Part shown: positions 8,931 to 17,021 of the stretch, in pieces | Position numbering within the stretch: position 1 is the first letter of the stretch | Layout: each line of letters begins with the position of its first letter | Notes under the pieces: generated by a model | Told to the model about the DNA's origin: nothing | Databases searched by the model: none | Seen by the model: the letters and a program-made list of their open reading frames with translations, nothing else | Made by a program: the position numbers and the translations under genes | Source: Barrientosiimonas humi | GTDB taxonomy: Bacteria > Actinomycetota > Actinomycetes > Actinomycetales > Dermatophilaceae | Reading direction: 5' to 3' | Assembly: GCF_006716095.1 (NCBI RefSeq) | Contig: NZ_VFOK01000001.1 | Location: 2,201,375 to 2,265,374 of the forward strand | DNA: 64,000 nucleotides

Positions 8931-9344
8931 TCAGCCCTCGGGCAGGAGTCGCAGGTGCCGGCGACGGGTGCCGAGCAGCTCGGGGTCGGGCTGCGCCGGC
9001 GCGGGTCGCGGGGCCCGGCGCGGCGCCTGCTGGGCCGCCGCGGCCGCCTGCTGCTGCGGCTCGGGGCGGGCGGCCGCACGCACCGCCTCGGCCAGCGCCA
9101 CCAGGTCGTCGGGGGTCGGCTCGGGCTCGGTGAGGTCGATGTCGAGGCGCACGACGTCCCAGCCACGCGGGGCGGTGAGGCGGGTGGTGTGGTCGGCGCA
9201 CAGGTCGTACGTGTGTGGCTCGGCCAGCGTCGCGAGCGGCCCGAGCACGGCGGTCTGGTCTGCGTAGACGTACGTCAGCGTGGCCACCGCCGGACGGGCG
9301 CAGGCGGCGCGCGAGCAGGTGCGGGAGCGGGGCCGGGTCGTCAC
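8931..9344 (-). CDS. DUF3499 family protein
   Basis: A 137-residue protein with C-x4-C (CSRAAC) near the N-terminus and C-x2-H (DLCADH), a likely zinc site, then the conserved TAPRGWDVVRLD. The C-terminal third is low-complexity A/Q/P. This matches the actinobacterial DUF3499 family (Rv3258c in the same syntenic position), of unknown function. The GTG at 9344 is selected because the zinc motif follows at once and TAGAGT sits 8 nt upstream. Confidence 0.85.
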   Translation of the reverse strand: MTTRPRSRTCSRAACARPAVATLTYVYADQTAVLGPLATLAEPHTYDLCADHTTRLTAPRGWDVVRLDIDLTEPEPTPDDLVALAEAVRAAARPEPQQQAAAAAQQAPRRAPRPAPAQPDPELLGTRRRHLRLLPEG

Positions 9345-9352
9345 GTCGAAGG

Positions 9353-9358
9353 ACTCTA
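9353..9358 (-). promoter_or_regulatory. -10 element of the DUF3499 gene
   Basis: Minus strand TAGAGT followed by 8 nt and the GTG at 9344. Confidence 0.45.
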
Positions 9359-9469
9359 GGTCAGCGCACCGACACCGCTCGCGGGGCGCGCCGAGCGACC
9401 CCCCGACGGATTCCCCGAACCGGGGCGCCGCCGGGCCGCGCCGCCGCGCCACCGCCGCGCCCACCGCCG

Positions 9470-9527
9470 TGAGAGTGCGCGAGTGGCCCCTTCCGGCGCG
9501 CTCGGGTGGGCGTGTCGCGCACTCTCA
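9470..9527. repeat. intergenic inverted repeat with 13-bp perfect arms
   Basis: TGAGAGTGCGCGA at 9470-9482 and its exact complement TCGCGCACTCTCA at 9515-9527, separated by 32 bases. It lies between the divergent DUF3499 and VOC genes, so it is not a terminator of either. It may be a dispersed REP-like palindrome or a regulatory site. Confidence 0.6.
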
Positions 9528-9608
9528 GCGGCGGGGTCGGCTCTCGGCGAACCGCTCCGGCCGCGGCCGCGCTCCCCTAGCCTCGGGGTGACGGCGGAGG
9601 AGGGGCGG

Positions 9609-10316
9609 ATGGCGCTCGTACGGTTCAAGGATCTGTGCATCGACGTGCGCGACGTGGAGTCGGCGGCCGACTTCTGGGGCGCGGCGCTGAGCCTGGAGCA
9701 GAACGACCCGCTCGAGGCGCACCCCGGCGTGGGCATGCTGCGCGGCGCCACCCCGCAGCAGACGGTGTGGCTCAACGCGGTGCCCGAGCCGAAGACGGTC
9801 AAGAACCGGGTGCACCTCGACCTGCGCGCGCCCTCGCTCGACCTCGACGTCTTCGCCGGCCTCGCCCGGGTGACCGAGCCGGGCGAGCTGCCCTGGACCG
9901 TGCTGCGCTCCCCCGAGGGCGACGAGTTCTGCGTGTTCGTCGACGAGTCGGTGGCCGCGCCCCGGCTGAAGGACCTCGAGGTCGACGCGGTCGACCACGC
10001 CCGGATCGGCCGGTGGTGGGCCGAGCTGCTCGGCGGCGAGGCGGTGCGCGACGAGACGCCGCACGGGACGTACACCTTCGTGACCGGCGTGCCGGACGCG
10101 CCGTTCGAGGACATCGACTTCGCGCCGGTGCCCGAGCCCAAGCTGGTGAAGAACCGGCTGCACTGGGACGTCACGCTCGAGCCCGGCGTCGAGGTCGCCG
10201 ACCTCGTCGACCGCGGGGCGCACCTGCTGCGCAGCCCCGACGGCACGATCAGCTGGTCGGTGCTGACCGACCAGGAGGGCAACGAGTTCTGCGTCTTCGC
10301 CACGCCCGAGCGCTGA
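9609..10316 (+). CDS. VOC-family (glyoxalase-like) protein with two domains
   Basis: A 235-residue protein made of two similar halves. Each contains a DFWGAAL or RWWAELL helix, a PEPKxVKNRxHxD segment and a GDEFCVFV or GNEFCVFA strand, the vicinal-oxygen-chelate signature. Such proteins bind a metal and act on small electrophiles or antibiotics; this subgroup has no assigned substrate. The ATG at 9609 is preceded by GGAGGAGG, and TAGCCT further upstream may be its -10. It is transcribed alone and ends before a strong hairpin at 10325-10352. Confidence 0.85.
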   Translation: MALVRFKDLCIDVRDVESAADFWGAALSLEQNDPLEAHPGVGMLRGATPQQTVWLNAVPEPKTVKNRVHLDLRAPSLDLDVFAGLARVTEPGELPWTVLRSPEGDEFCVFVDESVAAPRLKDLEVDAVDHARIGRWWAELLGGEAVRDETPHGTYTFVTGVPDAPFEDIDFAPVPEPKLVKNRLHWDVTLEPGVEVADLVDRGAHLLRSPDGTISWSVLTDQEGNEFCVFATPER

Positions 10317-10324
10317 CCCGGCGA

Positions 10325-10352
10325 GCGGCGCCCACGCCTCCGGGGGCGCCGC
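10325..10352 (+). terminator. hairpin after the VOC gene
   Basis: GCGGCGCCC (10325-10333) pairs perfectly with GGGCGCCGC (10344-10352), with a 10-nt loop, just after the stop at 10316. There is no U-tract, which is common for high-GC actinobacteria. Confidence 0.5.
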
Positions 10353-10364
10353 ACCTGAGGCGGC

Positions 10365-10370
10365 TAGGGT
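10365..10370 (+). promoter_or_regulatory. -10 element of a leaderless gene
   Basis: TAGGGT, six bases, then the GTG at 10377 of the metallopeptidase-like gene. Confidence 0.55.
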
Positions 10371-10376
10371 CGAATC

Positions 10377-10820
10377 GTGGTCCCCTCACCCGACAGCCCG
10401 CCCCGCGGCACCGTCGTACGCCATCGCGGCCGACGCGCGCGGCACGGCCGTGGTCCGCGCGGACCCATCGCCTGGCCGCGCGTGCCCGCGATGGTCACCC
10501 GCCGCGACGCGTTCGACGAGCTGGTGCTCGACGCCCTGGAGCGCGTGGAGAGCCGCCTCGGCCGCAGCCTCGACCCGCTCGAGGTCGCCGTGGAGGACAT
10601 CCCGCCCAGCGACCCGGCCTCGTGGGAGGAGGCGGTCCCGCTGGGCCGACTGTTCCCCGCCGACGGGCGCACGCCCCCGCGGGTCGTGGTCTACCGCCGG
10701 CCCGTGGCCAGCCGCGTCGACCGCGAGTCCGAGCTGGCGATGCTGGTCGAGGCGGTCGTCGTCGAGCAGGTCGCCAGCCTGCTCGGGATGTCGCCCGAGG
10801 ACCTCGAGGGCGACCGATGA
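10377..10820 (+). CDS. metallopeptidase-family (zincin-like) protein lacking HExxH
   Basis: A 147-residue protein with an arginine-rich N-terminus and the conserved segments FDELVLDALERVE, LDPLEVAVEDIPP and GRLFPADGRTPPRVVVYRRP of the Rv3259/DUF1025-type family. Where active relatives carry HExxH, this one reads LVEAVVVEQVASLLG, so both zinc-binding histidines are absent and proteolysis is unlikely. Its position between manB/DUF3499 and whiB/fbiA matches Rv3259. It starts with a leaderless GTG and its stop overlaps the next ATG as ATGA. Confidence 0.75.
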   Translation: MVPSPDSPPRGTVVRHRGRRARHGRGPRGPIAWPRVPAMVTRRDAFDELVLDALERVESRLGRSLDPLEVAVEDIPPSDPASWEEAVPLGRLFPADGRTPPRVVVYRRPVASRVDRESELAMLVEAVVVEQVASLLGMSPEDLEGDR

Positions 10821-11656
10821 CCCAGCCGACCGACGCCCCGACCTTCGTCGAGGGGTTGCCCGGGGTCGGCCGCACCCCCGTGCTGGTCACCGGCGGCACC
10901 GGCACCCTGGGCAGCGCGGTCGTGGAGGAGCTGGTCCGCTCGCAGGTGCCCGCGCGGGTGCTCACCCGCACGCCCGACCCCGCGCGGCCCGAGCAGGTCG
11001 GCGGCGACCTCGCCACCGGTGCCGGCCTCGCCGAGGCGGCCGACGGCGTACAGGCCGTGATCCACTGCGCCACCGACCCGCTGCACGCCCGCGAGGTCGA
11101 CGTCGAGGGGACCCGGCGGCTCACCGAGACGCTCGCCGAGGTGGCTCCCGAGGCGCACCTGCTGCACGTGTCGATCGTCGGCGCGCACGCGAACCCGCTG
11201 CGCTACTACCGCGCCAAGGTCGCCGCCGAGAGCATCGTCACCGCGAGCGGTCTCCCCGTCACGATCCTGCGCGCGACGCAGTTCCACCAGCTCGTCGAGC
11301 AGCTCACGCACGCCTCGATCGGACCCCTGAGCCTCGGCATCAAGGGGTTGCGGTTCGCGAGCATCGACCCGGTCTACGTCGCCGTGCGCGCCGTCGACCT
11401 GGCGCTGTCGCCGCCGCGCGCCGAGCCGCTCGACGTCGCCGGACCGGAGATCCTCAGCGGGCGCGACCTCGCGGTGCTCAGCGCGCGGGTCCGCGGCCGG
11501 TCGAACCCGCGCCTGCTGCCGGTCCCCGCGGTCGGTTCGGTGCTGTCGGCGTTCGCCCGCGGCTCGAACCTGCCCGGCCCGCAGGCCGAGCGCGGCGGCA
11601 CGACGTACGGCGAGTGGCTGGCGGCCCGGGAAGGCGCCACGGGCGTCCACGGCTGA
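10817..11656 (+). CDS. NmrA/SDR-type NAD(P)-binding protein
   Basis: A 279-residue Rossmann protein. The dinucleotide loop VLVTGGTGTLGSAVV lies at residues 21-35, and the remainder resembles atypical SDRs of the NmrA type (YYRAKVAAESIV carries a Y-x3-K-like RAK). It may sense or use NAD(P); the substrate is unknown. It is coupled to the upstream gene through an ATGA overlap, and its 3' end is followed by the tandem repeat block at 11678-11835. Confidence 0.8.
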   Translation: MTQPTDAPTFVEGLPGVGRTPVLVTGGTGTLGSAVVEELVRSQVPARVLTRTPDPARPEQVGGDLATGAGLAEAADGVQAVIHCATDPLHAREVDVEGTRRLTETLAEVAPEAHLLHVSIVGAHANPLRYYRAKVAAESIVTASGLPVTILRATQFHQLVEQLTHASIGPLSLGIKGLRFASIDPVYVAVRAVDLALSPPRAEPLDVAGPEILSGRDLAVLSARVRGRSNPRLLPVPAVGSVLSAFARGSNLPGPQAERGGTTYGEWLAAREGATGVHG

Positions 11657-11677
11657 GTGCCCGCGCAGCCAGGCCGC

Positions 11678-11835
11678 ACACCCCGCAACAACCCCGCAAC
11701 AACCCCCGATATCGGCCGCTGTGACCGTGCCCTGACGCCACACCCCGCAACAACCCCCGATATCGGCCGCTGTGACCGTGCCGGAACGCCACACCCCGCA
11801 ACAACCCCCGGTATCGGCGACTGTGACGGTGCCGG
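11678..11835. repeat. intergenic tandem repeat, three copies of about 51 bp
   Basis: Copies begin at 11678, 11740 and 11791 with ACACCCCGCAACAACCCC. Each contains CCGATATCGG (the third has CCGGTATCGG) followed by CTGTGACSGTGCC. The first copy has an extra 11-bp CAACAACCCCG duplication. The block fills the convergent space between the NmrA-type gene and the DUF5719 gene. A frame across it translates as a periodic shadow and is not a gene. Confidence 0.85.
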
Positions 11836-11847
11836 CCGCAGCTCTCG

Positions 11848-13329
11848 TCAGCGCTGGGGCGCCTGCGCGGCGTCGACGACCGAGCTGACGCCGGTGGCCT
11901 CGACCAGCGGCACCCCGGCGAGGAGCGGCTGGTCGCCGTCGCGACCCGACACCACCAGCGCGGCGCCCACCTCTCCCCCGCTCGGGCGCACCCAGACGGC
12001 GCGGGCGGTGCTCACGTCGAGGGTCGTCGCGCCGCCGTCGGGCACGGTGACCGACCGGGTCGAGAGCTTGCCCGCGGCGTCGACGGTGCCGAGCGTGACG
12101 CGGCGCTCCCCCTCCGGCGCGCTGAGCACGAGCTCGGCGCGGCCCTGCGGCACCTGCGGGACCGCGACCCCGACCAGACCGCGCACGGGCGCCGCGGCGG
12201 GCAGCCACATCGAGTCGGTCGGCTTGCTGCGGTCGCTGACGCCGACCGAGTGCGACGCGGCGACGACGGGGGCGTCGGCGCGCAGGCGTACGGCATAACG
12301 CCCCGGCGCGAGCCCCGGCAGCCGGATCGTCGCCGCGCTGCCGCCGGGGACGGTCTGCACCACGTCGTCGTACGTCTGCGCACCCGACCCCAGGACGCTC
12401 ACCCGGACCACGGCGTCCTCCGCGCCCGGCACCCCCACGCGCAGGCTCGCTGCGCCGTCGCGGGTCACGACCGTGGCCGGGACCAGCTGGTCGGTGGCCG
12501 GCGCGGCGGCGGCCGGCGTGACGTCGGAGCCGCGCGGCACGGCCCCCGCGAAGTCGGTCTCGACCAGCGCGGCCGACACCGTCCCGCGGTCTGCGGTGAC
12601 CTTGACGACCGGGTCCTGGGCACGGTCGTCGATGCTGCCCAGCACCACGACCTCGCGCGACCGGGCGGGGACCACGACGTCCTGCGGGGCCGCGCCGCCG
12701 AGCACGGACACCCGGGCGGTGACCGGGTTGGGCGCGGGGTTGGTGAGCACCAGCCGCTCGGAGCGCCCCTCGTCGGGGCTGCCGGCCAGCAGGTAGCTCT
12801 CGGCCGTCGGGGTGGTGCACGGGACCAGGCCGAGCCCCCGCACCGACTGCGCACGGTCGAGCCCGATCTGGACGGCGGAGTAGCCGGTCGCGACCGGTCC
12901 CTGCGCCATCAGGTCGAGGCCGCGCGGGCCGTCGAGCGCGACCGGGCTGGTCGCGCCGGGCCGGGTGGTCGCGCCGCGCAGGGCAGCGGCGCCGGGCACC
13001 GACAGCGCCTCGACCGAGCTCGCGCCAGGAGCTGACCGGTCGCCGGAACCCGTTGCGCCCGAACGGTTCTCACCGACGAGCCCGCTCGGTGCGGCCGCCG
13101 TGATGACGGTGACCGCCTGGTCTGCGTCGGGCAGGCCGGGGACGCCCGGGCGGTCGGGTCCGGGGCAGCTCAGCGCGACGCGCGCGGTGGGCGCCGCCTC
13201 GGCGGAGGCGGCCGGGGCGTCGGACGCCTCGGCCAGGTCGACCGTGGGCAGGGTGCCCCCGGCGGCGACCACGAGCCCGGCGCCGGCGGCCGTCGCGGCG
13301 ACGATGCGCGCCAGCCCGCCGCCCCTCAT
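11848..13329 (-). CDS. DUF5719-family secreted protein
   Basis: A 493-residue protein with an N-terminal hydrophobic signal or anchor (RIVAATAAGAGLVVAAGG) and then a long beta-rich extracytoplasmic region rich in Val, Ala and Thr. It matches the actinobacterial DUF5719 family usually encoded beside a giant GT2 membrane protein. The ATG at 13329 overlaps the upstream stop as ATGA, so the two are coupled and probably act together at the envelope. No catalytic motif is visible. The frame stays open upstream, but that part is a shadow of the glycosyltransferase gene. Confidence 0.8.
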   Translation of the reverse strand: MRGGGLARIVAATAAGAGLVVAAGGTLPTVDLAEASDAPAASAEAAPTARVALSCPGPDRPGVPGLPDADQAVTVITAAAPSGLVGENRSGATGSGDRSAPGASSVEALSVPGAAALRGATTRPGATSPVALDGPRGLDLMAQGPVATGYSAVQIGLDRAQSVRGLGLVPCTTPTAESYLLAGSPDEGRSERLVLTNPAPNPVTARVSVLGGAAPQDVVVPARSREVVVLGSIDDRAQDPVVKVTADRGTVSAALVETDFAGAVPRGSDVTPAAAAPATDQLVPATVVTRDGAASLRVGVPGAEDAVVRVSVLGSGAQTYDDVVQTVPGGSAATIRLPGLAPGRYAVRLRADAPVVAASHSVGVSDRSKPTDSMWLPAAAPVRGLVGVAVPQVPQGRAELVLSAPEGERRVTLGTVDAAGKLSTRSVTVPDGGATTLDVSTARAVWVRPSGGEVGAALVVSGRDGDQPLLAGVPLVEATGVSSVVDAAQAPQR

Positions 13330-16300
13330 CCCCGCCTCCGCGAGCGGGCGTTGCCGAACGGCACCGCGAGGAAGGCCACGACCGCGAGGGCCGCGCCCTG
13401 CGCCCAGCGCCATCGCGGGTAGGCCACCGCCGGGCCGACCTGCAGCTCGCCGCCGGTGGTGGGGAGGGCGTACGTCGGGACGTCGCCGGCGACCCGGCGC
13501 AGCGGCTTGCCGTCGAGGCTGACCTCGGCGAGCCGCGCCCAGCCGGGCGCCTCGGAGACGGCCAGCACGCGGCCCTGGGGTCCGGCCGGGATGCGCGCGG
13601 TCGTGCGCGCGTTGGGGTCGTCGGTCCCGACCGCGGACAGCACCTGCCCGTCGCGCTCGATGCGCAGTCGCGACATCGGCACGGTCTCGGGCCGCGGGAG
13701 CACGCGGAAGAGCGTGAGGTCTGAGCCGGCGGCCATCGGCGAGAGCCCCTCGACCACGGCGAGCTGGCGCGCGACGGTCGAGGAGTCGCCGGGGCCGGTG
13801 AGCCCGACGAACCCGACCGCGAGCCGGGACAGCTGGTCCTGCACCCCGCTGTCGCGCCCGGAGTCGGTGAGCAGCGCCCGCACGGTGCGGGCCACGAGCG
13901 GGTCGGAGCTGGCCGGCACGTCGAGGTCGCGCACCGGCCGCCCGGTCTCGCGCCCGTCGAGGCGGTAGGTCACGTCGCCGTCGCGCTCGACGGTGAGGGT
14001 CAGCATGCGGGTGGCGCGCTGCCCCTGCGCCTGGTTGGCGGCGACCGCCGGGACGGGCTCGGGCGCGGTCTGCAGGGTGCGGATCGGCCGGTCCCAGGCG
14101 ACGGCGCCCACGACGACGACGGCCGCGACGATGCCCGTCACGAGCAGGGCGACCGAGGCGGTACGCACCCCGGCGCCGCGCGGCCGGCGGCCGGCCCGGA
14201 AGGTGTCGCCGAAGGCGACGAGCGCCAGCCCGAGCAGCGCGGCACCGGCGAGGTCGAGCGGGAGGCCGGGCCACGGCACGCGGGCCTGGCCGGCGAGGTC
14301 GGTGACCGTCACCTGCTGCGCGGCGAGACCGCCCGCGAGGCCGAGCAGCGCGGTGACCGCGAGACCGACGACCAGCCGGACGCGGCCGCGGGCGCGCGCA
14401 CCGAGCGCGAGCAGCCCGACGGCGATCACGGGGGCGGTCCACCACGCGGGGTAGGAGCCGGCGCCGCCGGGGTGCAGCAGGGCCAGCTGCCACGGTTCGG
14501 GTGCGGTGGCCGAGGTGAGCCCGCCCGGACCGGCGAGCAGGGCGCGCGGGTCGTCGAGCAGGCGTACGCCCGTCCACGGCCCGAGCAGACCCCACGGGCC
14601 GACGGCGACGACGAGGCCGCGCAGCCGCGCCCAGCCGCTGCCGACGAGCACCACGCCGAGCGCGACAACGGTGGTGAGGGCGAGCAGCACGGGTGCGAAG
14701 GCGCCCATGACGGCGGCGGCCAGGACCGTCCCGAAGGTACTCGGCACCCCCGCGCGGCGGCGCGCGACGCTGAGCGTGCCCGCGAGGACGACCGGCAGCA
14801 GCACGTGCCCGACGACGGGACCGAGCCGGCCCTCGGCGGTGGCGGCGCTGACCGTGGCCAGGCCCGCCCACGCGAGACCGGCGGCGGCGCGCGGCCAGGC
14901 CGCCCGGGTCGCGGCGCGGCCGGCGAGATAGGCGCTCAGCCCCGACAGCGGCACGCCGAGCAGCAGCAGCCAGCCGACGACGGTGGCACCGGAGGTCGCG
15001 TCGTCGACCCAGGGCAGCAGCTCGGCCCCGCGGGCGAGCCCGGCCAGCACCGGCAGATAGGGGTGCTCGGTGCCCAGCTCGCCCAGGCCGGGGCCGGACC
15101 AGCGGTCGCGCCACAGCCGCCAGATGCCCTCGGCGTCGGTGCTGAACGGCAGCAGCTGGCCGCCGGCGAAGCCCTGCGCGGTGCCGCGCAGCGCGCCCGA
15201 CCCGACGTGGTCGCGCCAGCGCACCAGCGTGGCCGCGAGCAGCGTCACGAACAGCCACAGCCCGGGGTTGAGGACGATCCGGGCCGCGAGGCTGCGGCGC
15301 TGGCTGACGACCGACTCGTGTGCCGCGTCGGGGTCGTCGGGCGCCGGGGTGAGGGCGGCCCGCGTCTGGTCGAGCGCGTCACGGGCGGCGGCCCCCGCCG
15401 GGACGAAGAGGGCTCCGAGGTGCCGTCGGCGCGTACGTCCGCGGCCGCCGAAGCGCGAGCGCGCCCCGAGGATCCGGCCGACGCCGAGGGGTGCCGTCGC
15501 CTGGGCCAGCTCGGTGAGCGAGCGCCGCGGCCGCTTGAGCACGAGCATGAGCAGCGCGAGCAGCAGTCCGCTGAGGCCGACCCACAGCGCCATGAACGGC
15601 AGGGCGAGCGGGGAGCAACGGGCCAGGGCGACCTGGCGGTGCCGGCGCAGGGTGCGGGCGGAGCGGGGCGCGGGCTGATCGGCGTCGGTGCGGCCGGCGC
15701 GGCGCAGCGTACGGCCGGCCTCGGGGTCGTGGATCTCCTGGCGCACGACGGCCTGCGGGACCACGACGACCTGGTGGCCGAGCAGGTGGGTGCGCCAGCA
15801 CAGGTCGAGGCCGTCGCCCTCGCCGTCGAAGGCCGGGTCGAACCCGCCGAGGCCGAGGTAGACGTCGCGGCGGATCAGCATGCCGGCGCTGCTCACCGCG
15901 AGCACGTCGGAGCGGGTGTCGTGCTGGCCCTGGTCGGGCTCGCCCTGCATGTGCGTGCCGACGTGGCGGCCGGTGCGGGTCAGGTCGAGGCCGACGTTGA
16001 CCAACAGGTCGGGCTGCTGGGCCTGCACGACCTTGCAGCCCGCGACGCCGACGCGCTGCGAGCGGCCCGCCACCTGCAGCAGGGCGCGCAGCGAGCCGGG
16101 GGCGGGCTGGGAGTCCTCGTGCAGCAGCCAGAACCACTCGTCGCGGTCGCGCACCCGGGTCTCGCGCGCCCGCGCGCGCTGGCGGGGGCGACGGGCGACG
16201 ACGAGGTCCTCGCCGGGGCCGGGCAGCGCCTCGACCGCGGTGTCGACGATCTCGGCGAACGGTGCGCCGGGCGGCACGGCCACGACCGAGACCTCGGGGT

Positions 16301-16562
16301 ACTGCTCGCGCCACGGGGCGTGCGCCTGGTCGTCGACGAGGTCTCGCACCGCGCGGTCGGCGGTGGCGTCGACGACGACGAGCCGCTGCGGGCGCTGCTG
16401 GAGCTCGGCGAGCGCCGCGAGCGTGTGCTCGAGATAGGGGTTGTCGGGGTCCTGGACGACGAGCAGTGCCGTGACGGTCACGGCGGTGCGGTCGGCGCCG
16501 GCCACGGGTCGCAGGCCTCGGTCGTCAGGGGTCGCGTCCGGCTCGGCCGTCGCCATCGCCAT
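13326..16562 (-). CDS. large GT2-family glycosyltransferase with a multi-pass membrane region
   Basis: A 1078-residue protein. Residues about 28-290 form a GT2 domain (TVTALLVVQDPDNPYLEHTL; WLLHEDSQPAPGS in the DXD position; GGFDPAFDGEGDGLDLCWR in the acceptor region). A membrane pair lies near 325-350, then about a dozen helices (430-860), and a C-terminal extracytoplasmic domain with one last helix before the basic tail. It probably transfers a sugar at the membrane for an envelope polysaccharide; donor and acceptor are unknown. DUF5719 is translated from the same message. The start is MAMATAEPD. Confidence 0.85.
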   Translation of the reverse strand: MAMATAEPDATPDDRGLRPVAGADRTAVTVTALLVVQDPDNPYLEHTLAALAELQQRPQRLVVVDATADRAVRDLVDDQAHAPWREQYPEVSVVAVPPGAPFAEIVDTAVEALPGPGEDLVVARRPRQRARARETRVRDRDEWFWLLHEDSQPAPGSLRALLQVAGRSQRVGVAGCKVVQAQQPDLLVNVGLDLTRTGRHVGTHMQGEPDQGQHDTRSDVLAVSSAGMLIRRDVYLGLGGFDPAFDGEGDGLDLCWRTHLLGHQVVVVPQAVVRQEIHDPEAGRTLRRAGRTDADQPAPRSARTLRRHRQVALARCSPLALPFMALWVGLSGLLLALLMLVLKRPRRSLTELAQATAPLGVGRILGARSRFGGRGRTRRRHLGALFVPAGAAARDALDQTRAALTPAPDDPDAAHESVVSQRRSLAARIVLNPGLWLFVTLLAATLVRWRDHVGSGALRGTAQGFAGGQLLPFSTDAEGIWRLWRDRWSGPGLGELGTEHPYLPVLAGLARGAELLPWVDDATSGATVVGWLLLLGVPLSGLSAYLAGRAATRAAWPRAAAGLAWAGLATVSAATAEGRLGPVVGHVLLPVVLAGTLSVARRRAGVPSTFGTVLAAAVMGAFAPVLLALTTVVALGVVLVGSGWARLRGLVVAVGPWGLLGPWTGVRLLDDPRALLAGPGGLTSATAPEPWQLALLHPGGAGSYPAWWTAPVIAVGLLALGARARGRVRLVVGLAVTALLGLAGGLAAQQVTVTDLAGQARVPWPGLPLDLAGAALLGLALVAFGDTFRAGRRPRGAGVRTASVALLVTGIVAAVVVVGAVAWDRPIRTLQTAPEPVPAVAANQAQGQRATRMLTLTVERDGDVTYRLDGRETGRPVRDLDVPASSDPLVARTVRALLTDSGRDSGVQDQLSRLAVGFVGLTGPGDSSTVARQLAVVEGLSPMAAGSDLTLFRVLPRPETVPMSRLRIERDGQVLSAVGTDDPNARTTARIPAGPQGRVLAVSEAPGWARLAEVSLDGKPLRRVAGDVPTYALPTTGGELQVGPAVAYPRWRWAQGAALAVVAFLAVPFGNARSRRRG

Positions 16563-16588
16563 CGGCTCTCACCTGCCAGGCACTCGTC

Positions 16589-16612
16589 GGGCATCATCCT
16601 CCGGCGATGCCC
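16589..16612 (-). terminator. hairpin downstream of whiB
   Basis: GGGCATC (16589-16595) pairs with GATGCCC (16606-16612) with a 10-nt loop, between the whiB stop and the GT2 start. There is no U-tract. Confidence 0.35.
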
Positions 16613-16642
16613 CGCCGGGGGTCAGGGGTGACGGCCGAGCCG

Positions 16643-16915
16643 TCAGACTGCGCGCTTCTTGAGCTTGCGACGCTCTCGCTCGGACAGGCCGCCCCAGATG
16701 CCGAAGCGCTCGTCGTGGGCGAGGGCATATTCCAGGCACTCGGCCCGGACCTCGCACCCGACGCACACCTTCTTGGCGTCACGGGTCGAGCCGCCCTTCT
16801 CGGGGAAGAACGCCTCGGGGTCGGTCTGCGCGCACAGGGCACGCTCCTGCCACGACAGCTCGCCATCCTCTTCGAGCGCATCGTCGTGCATGCTGAGCAA
16901 CTTCAGCTCGTGCAC
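16643..16915 (-). CDS. whiB2: WhiB-family iron-sulfur regulator (WhiB2/WhmD type)
   Basis: A 90-residue WhiB protein. Four cluster-binding cysteines are seen at C28, C51, C54 and C60 (CVGCEVRAEC), then the GIWGGLSERERRKLKKR turn and basic tail that contact sigma factor and DNA. WhiB2/WhiB controls septation and development in mycobacteria and streptomycetes. It lies between the envelope GT and fbiA as in mycobacteria (Rv3260c). The start is GTG with a strong GAGGAGG site. The upstream region has TAATAA-rich sequence and a 10-bp palindrome. Confidence 0.92.
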   Translation of the reverse strand: MHELKLLSMHDDALEEDGELSWQERALCAQTDPEAFFPEKGGSTRDAKKVCVGCEVRAECLEYALAHDERFGIWGGLSERERRKLKKRAV

Positions 16916-16955
16916 GGCTCCTCCTCACGATCGCGCTGCGGGTGCTGCGAACTAC

Positions 16956-16965
16956 AGCGCTGTTA
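16956..16965. promoter_or_regulatory. palindrome in the whiB-fbiA divergent promoter
   Basis: ACAGCGCTGT is a perfect 10-bp palindrome, next to an unusually AT-rich stretch (GTTATTACACTG). On the minus strand TGTAAT or TAATAA could serve as the whiB -10. Confidence 0.4.
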
Positions 16966-17021
16966 TTACACTGCCGTCGTTAGCAATTCGTCAAGCGCGG
17001 GGTTGCTGAGAGACTGCCGCC

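Noticed and set aside
13330-15258. N-terminal extension of the DUF5719 gene
   Set aside because: This part is low-complexity Arg/Ala and antiphase to the GT2 gene; the DUF5719 signal peptide starts at 13329.
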